A stretch of 64,000 nucleotides of DNA from an uncultured Polaribacter sp. Lineage in GTDB: Bacteria > Bacteroidota > Bacteroidia > Flavobacteriales > Flavobacteriaceae. Below are positions 46,301 to 54,000 of this stretch, in pieces. Location of the stretch: contig NZ_CANMVP010000007.1 of assembly GCF_947501385.1 (NCBI RefSeq), positions 1 to 64,000 on the forward strand, written 5' to 3'. The notes below the pieces were generated by a model. The model saw only the letters and a list, made by a program, of their open reading frames with translations. It searched no databases and had not been told where the DNA came from. The first letter of the stretch is position 1. Each line of letters opens with the position of its first letter. A program made the translations under genes and the position numbers.

Positions 46301-46853
46301 GAGGTATTTTTCTGATGGGTTGTCTACCGAAGCCTTCAATTTCATAATCGAATTCTTCCATATAATTTCCTGCATAATAACTTCCTGTAGGGCTAGAACC
46401 GTCATTGTTAGATTTTGTAGTAAGGGTGTAGATATTTAAACGATAGACTTTACCTGCAACCAAACCGCTCATAGTTGTCCTTATCGATTCTTCTACACCA
46501 TTTGGATCTGTTCCATCTCCAATGTCTCTCAAAGAAATCCATGTTAGGTCTCCAGTAGGAGGTAAAGGTAAAGTGTTTACCCAAGAAGCACCGCCACCAA
46601 CACTACCTTGTCCACCTGCATTTGTTCTATTTGAAATGTCTGGTGTACCACCGGTGTCTGTCCAACCAGAAGGTGTACAGTTACCACATATATTTATAGC
46701 AGAACCTGTACCAGCAATTGTTTGTGAAAAAGAAATATGTGAAAAAGTGATAAAAAACAAAAGTAAAGTTGTTGTTATAACTTTTTTTGTTTTGTTCTTT
46801 GTTGAGTATTGAATTCCCCCAAATTCAAAAACTCTATTAAACGTTTTGTTCAT
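37371..46853 (-). CDS. Giant T9SS-exported surface protein with thrombospondin type 3 repeats
   Basis: A 3160-residue secreted protein. A signal peptide lies near residues 22-45 (KVITTTLLLFFITFSHISFSQ). Residues ~245-1950 hold dozens of DxDxDG calcium-binding TSP3 motifs arranged in about five super-modules, each with a DNDGIPDNIEAQTT unit and ending in a VNGTFDN...DYRD unit. A LamG/concanavalin-like domain is at ~1590-1775 (ISFSAWIKPTSVSGQTIIYEEGG), and a second jelly-roll-like region at ~1955-2170 ends IESYLSIKYGITLSND. The last ~85 residues are a T9SS type A sorting domain (LFNILGQKI, VNKLTAGIYIINF). Likely an adhesin or matrix protein; ligand unknown. Confidence 0.9.
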   Translation of the reverse strand: MNKTFNRVFEFGGIQYSTKNKTKKVITTTLLLFFITFSHISFSQTIAGTGSAINICGNCTPSGWTDTGGTPDISNRTNAGGQGSVGGGASWVNTLPLPPTGDLTWISLRDIGDGTDPNGVEESIRTTMSGLVAGKVYRLNIYTLTTKSNNDGSSPTGSYYAGNYMEEFDYEIEGFGRQPIRKIPQDVWGTKSVIFIGKPSGGNMELSFYPGTDAISGGFPYEGLQTIQIAIELNALKELDSDNDGVPDFDDVDDDNDGILDIDETTSGGIMYDPFGDEDNDKLPNYLDVRDDNLSASPDPDDTSITDYEDLNQDGIPDVYDFDDDGVPNHLDLDSDNDGIPDNIEAQTTNGYIAPSGAVGSGFTDEDGDGLDDNYDPEIIGGTAGTAIFPVNSDSAAITDNPDYLDLDSDEDGVSDTIEGNLVLSRTIGINGLDSTHDSGGNYKDVNGTFDNTQTDNFPDDGNNANLGLPNDVNWRDISIAGFLDTDLDGVPNNIDKDSDNDGIRDYLENCLDYNAIVTSQTGIVDSANLTGVPDENFAQINTNGNIFVLDFGEQYPAGTQYQITWRKKPGQTGTAIPVINESVDNATYTNNPNAPQSNQTANFQTDIITSTSAFRYLQITKANPPSVTDFEVDAIGILDTNNCNNDVDGDGTSNYLDLDSDNDGIPDNIEAQTTINYIAPTTFTDLDNDGLDDNYDGNVVGGTSATYINPTNTDGTDAVDYLDLDSDNDGTPDRLESNSILDGTYGINGLDRNFESLDNYSDVNGTYDNTPFNDFPDNPSGDEIDWRDATSVFSDNDGDGVEDLTDLDDDNDGILDSIELCNASSVTTSKATITINIDLDSFEEETTWTLAPSGGGANIASGGPYNNANDVISVPVEITSTGTYVFTISDSFGDGLNDNSDGDNENGTASYSVFLDGSSVFASGANPVFGSGGSAATVNINVNSLTTTTKPACLTADPSLDSDNDGILNYKDPDYAAANGSTIVNGVVASLDTDADGIPNFLDLDSDNDGIPDNIEAQTTLGYAAPDGVYDANGVDTEYIGGLTPRKTDNDSKPDYLDIDSDDDGILDNSEAGITLSGIYGNNGLDNDYDNGDNYNDVNGSFDNSQSDNFPDADGDVFNAGDVDYRDDTFTTDYDDDGISDEFDLDDDNDGILDDIEIGACTPSGSPIFIWETLYDTNPNSTVIDQGDDPILADNTKKVNNVTVTLSRTTTVASESEYRINDATTTNSSYTLNQGASASAVSRHRLVFSAPVYGVSFTLYDVNQDVATTATDQVQVILTKQDGTTYELATTDYTLGTTNTLIATNTFQGTGATSSNIVINPNNTITEWITQIQIMYENASTGSLTDKQDIAIGDISFCTPLDTDNDGVSDFRDLDADNDGIPDNIEAQSTLGYIAPTGNYSISGIDLAYDTGLTPVNTDGDAVADYLDLDSDNEGDFDIVESGSGLTDLDNNGVADGVPADFGLNGLINSLDDNGVSNADGDGLGEGDGDNYKDVNGTFDSSQNDNFNDADSDVNIGGDLDYRDAVVGVDTDGDGIANTNDIDDDNDGVPDYVENQGCDSPIASFVTSPQAYWTLDNTLNDGINSFDAGSGTATPIFSTDAIQGTHSASFDGNNQEVRYSIDGGFMESSYREISFSAWIKPTSVSGQTIIYEEGGGTHGSILWIDNGILTYSIRKSSNQRNIAHPTSLSVGLWHHVASTYNNGVLTVYLNGVSATFDSGFTDIPSHSGDGGIGGSIANNNSAGINTGNSNYSGLIDAARYSNAIVFSSADIKTEATLTGCDNDGDGVPNSLDIDADNDGIPDNVEAQTTLGYVAPSGADTDNDGLDDAYDTDCAPCAGVTGVNLSSPNNHDTIDTPDYLDTDSDNDGKPDIEENGDSNDVISGIDTDGDGLDDNFEGANKNDGYDVNDEINNPSVNLPDEDSDINTTGDVDYRDDTTGVVTPSTAGNVLWLRADIDVTGTTTVTQWDDQSEGNFIATGASGVAPSKIDNGVNFNPTINFDGTNDRMRILDGILGGTSYTNLWTYFVINPNTATTNGIAYETVSGGNYVTGIFSGDVNQQIGNGNTNHSEVVPNLVGEFGLYTLGSTNTAGSAPSGTNQAISKNGSVLGTQNQAISFNGLDDNFDLGSINNASDFFDGQLAEIIIINETPSQLKQQQIESYLSIKYGITLSNDADGDAIINEVVSGAINEGDYILQDQSTKIWDSESAFHFDVAGIGRDDAMVLNQKQSKSINSDAIITIGLKAIANNNALNTNTFTANKHFLVWGNNNGVINTTTETELICAPEKTIGRTWKVVENGNVGKTQITVDRTIIDNSLTTNNTLKVFKVADDASLTTNVEYIPLIASTILDPSTNVYTVDYNFEGVKYFTYSEVNGIFWQGDIGDFGAWSGGNSIITAGVPSRAVADRDKVMVIDAQTSGKNALLTENVEVECVWVKSGSKLMIPNERYLEFDEDFILDGEVRLQGDGQLLQTHIGLSNVEGVGKLFRDQKAVVPNVYRYHYWTSPVRELSLNTFRVGQVMKDGNTPTSETSPITDINFVSLDQAGIPNRGLNGAAGIAGVTPITIANYWIYTNLNDPAADNEQSANYVRKKEDGAISRARGYTMKSTGESPQNFTFVGTPNDGSISFPITGNTASLVGNPYPSALDATDFINTNIDAIEGTLYFWEHTGEDTEPEGISGHTFAGYYGGYSQRNLTMGIAANGVPTASAFVYDWATAINNTTNVTQTVEGIEAKVTFSNNTIVLDANAASVGGTTANIIAKSDGSTDTYDITVTFDSSVNLNTIFLYNDAPSFPASDPTVTLTPNNSQTVKTQLLSGNSGQEVILNWSDVSTFTITTDRPYNLVIDNIEFTKGGLPSLGDGTYHAPNRYIAVAQGFFVRADTDGGTLRFENSQRNFKNDDYLGNNGTFFFKTEKKKKVNKSLNENEEEIDLLPVLKLGFNRTTSDFVALHRQIGISFRRGNSFGYENGYDSEIFDVGENDLYWQFPELQERKLVIAGVAEITDKLEVPVTIAVGNDDVKSIQIDEIRNITRDVYLLDKLTDTYYTLNKDPLELTIAEGIYTDRFFITFGKKTTLSVDANNPLNKELTVFMDNGLKEIVIQNSNLLQIKEVALFNILGQKINTFKNLDNTPVNRLKVNKLTAGIYIINFETATGKLSKKVVIE

Positions 46854-46962
46854 AGATTACATTAGCAAATAAGATCTTGGGGGATCTTCTGCAAACATAC
46901 TATTTTTTACTCAATTAAAAAGTTATTTATACTGTAAACTAGACAATTAAGGAATTCATAAT

Positions 46963-46996
46963 AAAATCACGAAGTAGTTGAGTACTTCGTGATTTT
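46963..46996 (-). terminator. Terminator between the amylase and giant-protein genes
   Basis: AAAATCACGAAGTA pairs with TACTTCGTGATTTT over a 6-nt loop. It lies 40 bp past the stop of the amylase gene on the minus strand, so it separates the glucan operon from the giant gene. Confidence 0.8.
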
Positions 46997-47036
46997 TTAT
47001 GAGTATGATTAAATATTAATTGATGACAATGCTTTA

Positions 47037-49817
47037 CTATTTATTTTTAGATGAATTTATAATTAGCTTTTTAGTAATTATTTTATTGTAGGCATCTTTT
47101 ATTTTAACAAAATAAATTCCATGGTTTAAACCAGCAATATAAAATTGATTTGTATCTATATTTTCTTTCGTATATTTTTTTACTTGCTTTCCAGTAATAT
47201 CACAAATTCGAACCTCTAAAACTTCTTTAGATACTGAAAAAAAGCTTGAAGTGGGGTTTGGATATATGTTAATAATAGTATCCTCTAAAACAACATCATC
47301 AATGGAAAGTGTTGCAGGTTGGTTTCCAAATATTTTAAATTCGCCAGGTGCTAAAGAAATTGTTGCTTGGGTATCTGTAACTATACGGCTCGAGTTTTCA
47401 TCTAATACATCATACCAAATACCAATTTGTTGAAAAGAAGGATTGATGTTTTGTGTTGTAATGCCAAAGTTTCCTAAAACTACAATATTTTGTATTTCGG
47501 GTGCTGAAGAATTTGTTAAATGAATTTTCTTTAAACCGTTTGTATTTGCAACGTCTAAAGTGAAATTAGAGGTTTTAAAAATCTCATATTTTAATTTTAA
47601 TTCAATTAATTTAGAATAGGTTTTATATACGTCTCTTCTGTTAGCTTCTTCAAAATAATCCCATCTAATAGGCTTGTTGCCAGTTCTACCATTTTCATTT
47701 ATACCAACGTCATACCCTAATTCACCAAATTGCCAAATCATTTTTGGACCTGGAATTGTAAAATAAAATGCGCCAGCTAATTCAACTCTGTCTAAAGCTG
47801 TAGCTAGATTTTTAACATTATAGGAAGCATTTGAATTGCCAAATTCTAAGTTTTTATACATGAGACGTTCTTCATCATGGCTTTCCATATAACTCACATT
47901 TGCAGGTACAGACCAATTTCTATTTTTGTAAGAAATCCAAGAAAAGTCTGATTTTCCACCATCGTGAAAACCCATTGTAGCTTCAGAATAATTGCCATTA
48001 TGCTTTCCCCAAAGCATAATTCCTTTTCCTTCATTGAGTCTATAATTCACCCATTGTGTTTCTTCACTATTAGTTCCTAAGTGTTCAAAAATCACATACG
48101 AATCAGCATCTATTTCCCATTGGTAATCTGCATATTTTTTTAAGATATCAACTCTATCTTGCTGATAACTATTGGTACAACTCTCATTACCGTCAGAACA
48201 ATTTTGAGTGAATCCTTTTGTTAAATCCCATCTAAAACCATCAATCTTAAACTCTTCTAACCAATATTGCGCTGTTCTTTTTACATAATCTTGCGTTACT
48301 TGCTTGCTATGATTAAAGTCGTTATACACGCTATATGAATGTGTTGCTGTTGCATTAAAGAAAGGGCTATTTGTGCTTGCTTGACCACTATAACCACCGT
48401 TGTCTGTATTGTACATTCTATAAAAAGGATTTTGCCCAGATGCATGATTATACACAACATCTAAAATAACAGCAATTCCTCTTTTATGACATTCATCTAT
48501 TAATTGTTTAAAAGCAGTTTTGGAGCCATAATATTTATCTAAAGCCATGTGAAATGAAGGATTGTAGCCCCAAGATTCGTTTCCGTCAAACTCGTTTAAA
48601 GGCATAAATTCGATGGCATTAATCCCTAAATTTTGTAAATAATCTAACCTTGCTTTTACAGCATCGAAACTGTGTAATGCATCAAAATCTCTGATTAAAA
48701 GTTCATAAATAACCAAATCTGTTTTTTGGGGTTTCGTAAAATTGGTTATTTGCCAATTGTAAGGATCATCTCCAGTTCTTAATAATGTAACAGCATGGTT
48801 TGTTTTCCCTGTAGGATAAGAAGCCAAATCTGGATAGGTTGTTGCGTCTATATATTGATCATCATATTCTGATAAAACAATTGTAGCATACGGATCTGCA
48901 ACTCTTAGTTCACCATTTATTAGATATTGATAGAGATGATTTGTTTTTGGAGTTAGCCCCGTTAGTTCGATCCAAAAACGATCTCCGTCTTTTTTTAATA
49001 CATAATTATTGTTGATGGTCCAATTGTTAAAATCTCCAATAAGATGTACAAATTCTTTCATTGGTGCATATATAACCAAGGTTGCTTTTGTGTTGTCTGA
49101 AGGATTTAAATTAATTCCATCTTTCATTCCTGCAGGTACAGCAGCTTCAACAACAGTAGGCTTTACAATGGCAGTAAATTCTTTATTTATTGTTGTTCCG
49201 TTATTTGTTGCCTCTAACACAAAATTGGTGTTTTCCAATAGCGTAGGAGAGAAGTTGTAGGTTATTATATTAGATTTTTGATCTATTGTTGTTCCGTTTG
49301 CTTTTAAGTTAAAGTTCGATGGTAATGTTGCAGTTGCAGCAATGGTGAGGTTGTCGCCAGCATTTACAATAGAAGTATTTGTTGAAGGTGTATTTAATAT
49401 TACCTGAAATTTACCAACCTCAAATAAATTGTCTTGTGTTTTTTTGTCTCCTGTTCCGTCTTTCGCTTTTACCAACATGCCAATTCTACCCATATTAGTT
49501 CTGTTATAAAATGTGGTTGGAGTAAAAGTAATTGAAAAAGTGCTATTGTTCACTTTTGTCATTTTTTGAGCTTCGCTAGAATTTGTCCAAGAACCGTTAT
49601 TGGGAGCATCCGCAATATTTTTATCATTAATATCAAAAGACCAAGTCCATAGATAGACATCTGCAGTTCCCCAAATAGAGGGGTTTATATTAGAAACTGT
49701 AATCGTAATTTCTTCTGTTTCTTCAAAAGAGGTTGGCGATATAGAAAATGTAGCATTTTGTTGCTGAGAAAAACTTATAAAGGAAATAAAGAGTAGCAGT
49801 AAGGTGATTTTTTTCAT
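47037..49817 (-). CDS. Surface GH13 alpha-amylase with T9SS sorting domain
   Basis: A 926-residue secreted glycosidase. Signal peptide MKKITLLLLFISFISFSQQ, then ~230 residues of beta-sandwich, then a CBM48-like module (VHLIGDFNNWTI, residues ~255-335). The GH13 barrel has region I DVVYNHASG (~454), nucleophile Asp in GFRWDLTKG (~527), acid/base Glu in FEHLG (~576) and SHDEE (~646). The C-terminal ~80 residues (IYPNPTSSFFSV, ITGKQVKKY, GLNHGIYFVKI) are a T9SS sorting domain. It replaces the lipoprotein SusG of the Bacteroides starch system. Last gene of the leftward sus operon. Confidence 0.93.
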   Translation of the reverse strand: MKKITLLLLFISFISFSQQQNATFSISPTSFEETEEITITVSNINPSIWGTADVYLWTWSFDINDKNIADAPNNGSWTNSSEAQKMTKVNNSTFSITFTPTTFYNRTNMGRIGMLVKAKDGTGDKKTQDNLFEVGKFQVILNTPSTNTSIVNAGDNLTIAATATLPSNFNLKANGTTIDQKSNIITYNFSPTLLENTNFVLEATNNGTTINKEFTAIVKPTVVEAAVPAGMKDGINLNPSDNTKATLVIYAPMKEFVHLIGDFNNWTINNNYVLKKDGDRFWIELTGLTPKTNHLYQYLINGELRVADPYATIVLSEYDDQYIDATTYPDLASYPTGKTNHAVTLLRTGDDPYNWQITNFTKPQKTDLVIYELLIRDFDALHSFDAVKARLDYLQNLGINAIEFMPLNEFDGNESWGYNPSFHMALDKYYGSKTAFKQLIDECHKRGIAVILDVVYNHASGQNPFYRMYNTDNGGYSGQASTNSPFFNATATHSYSVYNDFNHSKQVTQDYVKRTAQYWLEEFKIDGFRWDLTKGFTQNCSDGNESCTNSYQQDRVDILKKYADYQWEIDADSYVIFEHLGTNSEETQWVNYRLNEGKGIMLWGKHNGNYSEATMGFHDGGKSDFSWISYKNRNWSVPANVSYMESHDEERLMYKNLEFGNSNASYNVKNLATALDRVELAGAFYFTIPGPKMIWQFGELGYDVGINENGRTGNKPIRWDYFEEANRRDVYKTYSKLIELKLKYEIFKTSNFTLDVANTNGLKKIHLTNSSAPEIQNIVVLGNFGITTQNINPSFQQIGIWYDVLDENSSRIVTDTQATISLAPGEFKIFGNQPATLSIDDVVLEDTIINIYPNPTSSFFSVSKEVLEVRICDITGKQVKKYTKENIDTNQFYIAGLNHGIYFVKIKDAYNKIITKKLIINSSKNK

Positions 49818-49842
49818 GATTTTTATGATAATACGAATAAAG

Positions 49843-49879
49843 CTGTCTGAAAAGTACCTATAAAATACTTTTCAGACAG
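49843..49879 (-). terminator. Intra-operon stem-loop before the amylase gene
   Basis: CTGTCTGAAAAGTA pairs with TACTTTTCAGACAG over a 9-nt loop, between the SusF-like stop and the amylase start. It could partly terminate transcription or protect the upstream sus mRNA. Confidence 0.65.
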
Positions 49880-49897
49880 TCTAACTATATAATTAAT

Positions 49898-51307
49898 TTA
49901 TTGCAAAACGATAGAATATGCATATTTTCTTGGATTACTTAAATCTAAAGTAATTAAATAGGTACCAGCAGTATCAACAGAAAAATTATTTCCTGTACCA
50001 AAATCTAAAGATCCATCATTATCATTATCTGGACCTAAATTAATGCCCCAATCATCATTTGCTCTAAATTTGAATTCACCTGCAGTTAAAGCCATAATTG
50101 CTGACCAAGCTTGTGTAGCTCTATTAAAAACTAAATCTGTATCTGCGCCCCAACCTGCTAGTGTTGCTGCACCAATAATACCCCAGTTGGTTTGTTCTAC
50201 TGTATAAGCTTGAGAAGAAGTATCTGCTTTAAGAAGGTAATATCCTGCGTCTTGGTCTGGAAAATTACCAGGACCGCTTGTAGACATTATGCCAGAAGCT
50301 GTACCATCATCTTCCCAATCTGTATTGCCCCATACAAAGTTTCCATCTACATCTGGTTCTACAAATTTGTAGCCTCCATCTAAATAGACAAAACCTTCAT
50401 AATTTGTATCTCCAATACCAGAGGCTGCAATATATGGCACATAGGCAGCAACTGTTTCATCTGGTTGCCAGCCTTGGTGATTACCAGGAACTGCAAATCT
50501 TGGTAGTAAATCTGTTGGCGTAACTGTAATGGTATTTATGTTAGAATATGTACTTACTGTATTTCCACCTTCTGTGTAAGAAGATTTAATTCTAATATCT
50601 AAACCTCCAGCAACATCTTTTGTTAAACCAGCTGTAAGTGCATAATTATTTAATTGTGATGCAAGAATTTCTAAAGATTGAGTATCATCTACTGAACCCG
50701 CAACAACAATGTTTGCAAAATCGGTTCCTGCCATAGCCATTTCTACTTCATGGGTAATAATTAAACTAGAGCTGTTGCTAAAACTCCAAGCTACCGTTGT
50801 AATTACATCACCAGCTTTAGAGGGTTCTATAACAAAGCTATCGCCAGTATTTGGAGATGTTAGCACAGGTGGTGCAACTGCAATATTTGCTGATAGAATA
50901 GACATGTTTATCGAATTGGTAAAAGAATCTCCATTTACAATTCTAAAATAAACGTTGTTATTAGAAAGTGCATTTAAGGCTAAACTTTGCAATCCAGTAT
51001 TTAATACTCCGTAAGTAAATACATAACTATCTACTGTACTTGTACCTATTTCAATAGAAGAACTAAAATCTTCATTGGTAGCTACTTCAATTTTATAATC
51101 TCCAGTAGCACTAGATCTGTTGTCTTCCCAAGTTATTCTAAAAGCTTCTGCATCTGAAGAGTAGCTAGAGTTTATAATTATATTTTGTATCTCTGGGTTG
51201 TTTAGGGTAAAGTTAGAGGTTGGTGTAATAATAATTTCATTATTCTCTTCACAAGACCACATAAAAACCGTTAGTACAAGTAAACTTAATTTTAATAAAT
51301 GTTTCAT
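49898..51307 (-). CDS. SusE/SusF-family outer membrane lipoprotein
   Basis: A 469-residue surface lipoprotein. Lipobox with Cys19 (VFMWSCEEN), followed by acidic residues resembling the Bacteroidota surface-export signal. Two SusE-like N-terminal Ig-like domains (ITWEDNRSSATGDYKIEVATNEDF; VAWSFSNSSSLIITHEVEMAM), then two starch-binding-type modules (FAVPGNHQGWQPDETVAAY and GIIGAATLAGWGADTDLVF). Expected to hold alpha-glucan at the surface near SusC/SusD. It ends 80 bp before the amylase start, and its own start lies 10 bp past the SusE-like stop. Confidence 0.88.
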   Translation of the reverse strand: MKHLLKLSLLVLTVFMWSCEENNEIIITPTSNFTLNNPEIQNIIINSSYSSDAEAFRITWEDNRSSATGDYKIEVATNEDFSSSIEIGTSTVDSYVFTYGVLNTGLQSLALNALSNNNVYFRIVNGDSFTNSINMSILSANIAVAPPVLTSPNTGDSFVIEPSKAGDVITTVAWSFSNSSSLIITHEVEMAMAGTDFANIVVAGSVDDTQSLEILASQLNNYALTAGLTKDVAGGLDIRIKSSYTEGGNTVSTYSNINTITVTPTDLLPRFAVPGNHQGWQPDETVAAYVPYIAASGIGDTNYEGFVYLDGGYKFVEPDVDGNFVWGNTDWEDDGTASGIMSTSGPGNFPDQDAGYYLLKADTSSQAYTVEQTNWGIIGAATLAGWGADTDLVFNRATQAWSAIMALTAGEFKFRANDDWGINLGPDNDNDGSLDFGTGNNFSVDTAGTYLITLDLSNPRKYAYSIVLQ

Positions 51308-51317
51308 TGTATATATT

Positions 51318-52394
51318 TTAAAATGTTGGTATAATCATATAATCACCTGTTAAGTCATTAAATGAAATATTATAATTTCTATCGGTAGTGGGTATATCTC
51401 CACCATTAATGGTAGCTGTACCGTGAAACTCATTATCATTACCCCAAGCTGCTCCATTACTATCTATGAAATTTACAGATCCACTTTTTAAATCTACACC
51501 GTTTACATACCAGATATGAGAATCGAAAGTAGATTGTGTTAGTGCAATATCGTCTACAGTCGCAGAACCTTTTACAGTTATAGATGTGTAAGTTGTGCTA
51601 TTAGAATCATCAAATGTTGTAATAGAGAACGTTTTATTTGCAAAATCGTAAGTAAATGTATAGTAACCAGCAGCAGCAATTGAAAATGGACCTGGATCTG
51701 AAGAACTTGTTGCTGGGTTTCCTGCTAAGGTTACATTATCATCTGTGCCCCATTGTGGTTGCCATTGTCCTAACATTTCTAAAACTTTAAAATCATCGGC
51801 ATTAAAATAACCAGTATAGATATATTTGTCGGCATTGGCTTCAGTTCTAAATAACGGAGGGTTGTTGTTATTGTTTTCCCATCCTGCTCTAGATGCGGGA
51901 CCAACTAGGTAAAAATCATCAAAAAGATATGCAAAATACGTAGTAACTTTTAATGTTATAACGTCGGAAGTTGCTCTAACACTATCATCTGTGCCTAAAG
52001 AAGAAACTACTCTTACATACAAATCGCTTTCAATTTCTACTGGCAAACCAATTTTTTGAGCCTGTACATTTAACTCGTCTACCGTCCAAGAAATAGTACG
52101 TTGATTATTATTGCTAAACGATGCAACATTGTCAAAAGTTTGTGTGTTAGAAATTTCAACATCATAATTAACAGGTGTTTGCACACCATAATCAACCTTG
52201 TTCCATACTAAAGTTATAGCAGGATTGTCTGGTAGGTTTTGTAAACCTACTAAATTAATGGTAGTAGTACTTGGCTCTACAACAGCAGGAGCGACTACAG
52301 AAGAATTGATACTAAAATCATCTCTATCTTCTGCACAAGAATAGATTGCTAAAAAAGCAACTATAGGAATAATATTTTTAAGAAATTTTTTCAT
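51318..52394 (-). CDS. SusE-domain outer membrane lipoprotein
   Basis: A 358-residue lipoprotein with Cys20 (LAIYSCAEDRDD; the acidic run after Cys fits surface exposure). Residues ~45-150 are a SusE-type domain (ITLVWNKVDYGVQTPVNYDVEISNTQTF), followed by two short glycan-binding-like modules (FYLVGPASRAGWENNN and ITVKGSATVDDIAL). Paralogous to the next gene but shorter by about 110 residues. It lies between susD and the SusF-like gene in a tightly spaced leftward operon. Confidence 0.88.
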   Translation of the reverse strand: MKKFLKNIIPIVAFLAIYSCAEDRDDFSINSSVVAPAVVEPSTTTINLVGLQNLPDNPAITLVWNKVDYGVQTPVNYDVEISNTQTFDNVASFSNNNQRTISWTVDELNVQAQKIGLPVEIESDLYVRVVSSLGTDDSVRATSDVITLKVTTYFAYLFDDFYLVGPASRAGWENNNNNPPLFRTEANADKYIYTGYFNADDFKVLEMLGQWQPQWGTDDNVTLAGNPATSSSDPGPFSIAAAGYYTFTYDFANKTFSITTFDDSNSTTYTSITVKGSATVDDIALTQSTFDSHIWYVNGVDLKSGSVNFIDSNGAAWGNDNEFHGTATINGGDIPTTDRNYNISFNDLTGDYMIIPTF

Positions 52395-52414
52395 AATCTT
52401 TGCGTTATTTAAAA

Positions 52415-53989
52415 TTAATAGCCTGGATTTTGCGTTAAATTAGGATTTGCTTGTAAGGCAGAAGAAGGTATAGGATACACATTATAAGTGCTTGGAATTG
52501 ACGTTCCATCCTTTGCACCACCTTTCCAAGGCCATAAGTATGTATTTCCAGTAAATAGACCATAACGGATTAAATCTGTACGCCTATGTCCTTCTAAATT
52601 CAATTCTCTTGCTCTTTCGTTTAAAATAAATGGTAAACCGTTAGCCCCATTGCTTTGTAAATCTGCTGCTGAAATTAAAGAAGCTTTAGAGCGTTGTCTT
52701 ACCGTATTTATATATCCGACAGCTGTTGGAATATCTGCTTCTGATGAGCCTCTTACTGCACATTCTGCATACATTAAATAAGCATCTGCCAATCTAAATA
52801 ATGGGAAATCTGTACCAGAGAAATCTGTAGGAACTGAAGAACCTATAAAGTTTGTATTTCTAAATTTAATTGATGGATATCCGTTAGTCCATTCTCTATA
52901 ATCTGTCATTTCATAGGTATGACCAGCTGTCCAGAAAAGCTTTGCTCTTTCATCTGTCGTAGTAGACAAATCTCCATATAGAGCATACCATGCTTTAGAA
53001 GCTCTGTGACCTCCCCAACCATCAGTAGCACCAAACTGTGCTAAAGGTGTTGTATCTGCTAACAAACTTCCGTTAACAATATAAGTAGTATTCCCAAAAC
53101 TTTGGCTTACTTGCGCGTCCGCAATTAAAGGGAAAATAATTTCTGTTGATGTATTATTATCTGCAGAAAAAAGGCTTACAAAATTGTCAACCAATGTGTA
53201 TGCACCTTCATTAATTACTTTTTTTGCAAAAATAGCAGCGTTGTCATACTGTGGTGTTCCTGTATATGTCTCTGCATTTAAATACAATTTGGCCAATAGC
53301 ATTTGTGCTGCACCTTTTGTTGCTCTACCGTAACTATTTGAAGCTAATAATAGAGGTTCGATGGCTACTAATTCTGATTCTACCAAGTTGTACAATTCTA
53401 ATCGTGTAGCTTCGGGTAAAGGATCTGTTTGCCCGTAATTTTCTTCTGTAGCAATCACTCCTTTCCCAAAAACATCAATTAAATAAAAATTAGCTAAGGC
53501 TCTAATAAAACGCACCTCAGCAATAATAACTTCTTTGTTATCTACTTCTACATTTTGTAAAATCGACAATAAATTATTACACTGGGGTATTGTGAAGAAA
53601 ATTCTATTGTATAAATATCTAAAGAATTTATTTTCTGGGGTCCAATTACTTGTGGTTGTTAATTGGTCTAAACCATTATCTCCCCATCTATTTTTCATAC
53701 CATCTGCAGAAAAATCTTGTAGATTTACAATTCCTCTTAAAAAAGGAGACTCTCCAGCATCATCACTAATATCTGAACTACCTGGTCCAGCTGCACCAGA
53801 CAGCGCAAAAGAACCATATAACCTAGATAATATACCTTCTACAGCTTGTGGGTCTTGTGCTAAAAGTTCTTCTAAAGATAATTCTATTTCTGGTTGTGTG
53901 TCTAAATCATTTATACATCCTGTAAAAAGTGTACAAATAATTACAAAACTTGTGAATAGTTTTAAAAACTTATTTTTTATATTTTTCAT
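52415..53989 (-). CDS. susD: SusD/RagB-family glycan-binding lipoprotein
   Basis: A 524-residue surface lipoprotein that caps the SusC channel. Lipobox Cys25 (CTLFTGCINDLDTQP), then the conserved N terminus LEELLAQDPQAVEGILSRLYGSF, TPR-like helices (AEVRFIRALANFYLIDVFGKG is the classic SusD motif), and the C-terminal FPLFRLADAYLMYAECAVRG and LNERARELNLEGHRRTDLIRYG blocks. It lies 11 bp after susC. The maltose/alpha-glucan assignment rests on the neighbouring GH13 and GH65 genes. Confidence 0.95.
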   Translation of the reverse strand: MKNIKNKFLKLFTSFVIICTLFTGCINDLDTQPEIELSLEELLAQDPQAVEGILSRLYGSFALSGAAGPGSSDISDDAGESPFLRGIVNLQDFSADGMKNRWGDNGLDQLTTTSNWTPENKFFRYLYNRIFFTIPQCNNLLSILQNVEVDNKEVIIAEVRFIRALANFYLIDVFGKGVIATEENYGQTDPLPEATRLELYNLVESELVAIEPLLLASNSYGRATKGAAQMLLAKLYLNAETYTGTPQYDNAAIFAKKVINEGAYTLVDNFVSLFSADNNTSTEIIFPLIADAQVSQSFGNTTYIVNGSLLADTTPLAQFGATDGWGGHRASKAWYALYGDLSTTTDERAKLFWTAGHTYEMTDYREWTNGYPSIKFRNTNFIGSSVPTDFSGTDFPLFRLADAYLMYAECAVRGSSEADIPTAVGYINTVRQRSKASLISAADLQSNGANGLPFILNERARELNLEGHRRTDLIRYGLFTGNTYLWPWKGGAKDGTSIPSTYNVYPIPSSALQANPNLTQNPGY

Positions 53990-54000
53990 AATTGTATGTA

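Noticed and set aside
37828..46812. Many open frames of 60-130 codons on the plus strand opposite the giant gene
   Set aside because: They are antisense shadows of a low-GC, Asp/Asn-rich coding region, with Leu/His- or Ser-rich nonsense products and no plausible starts.
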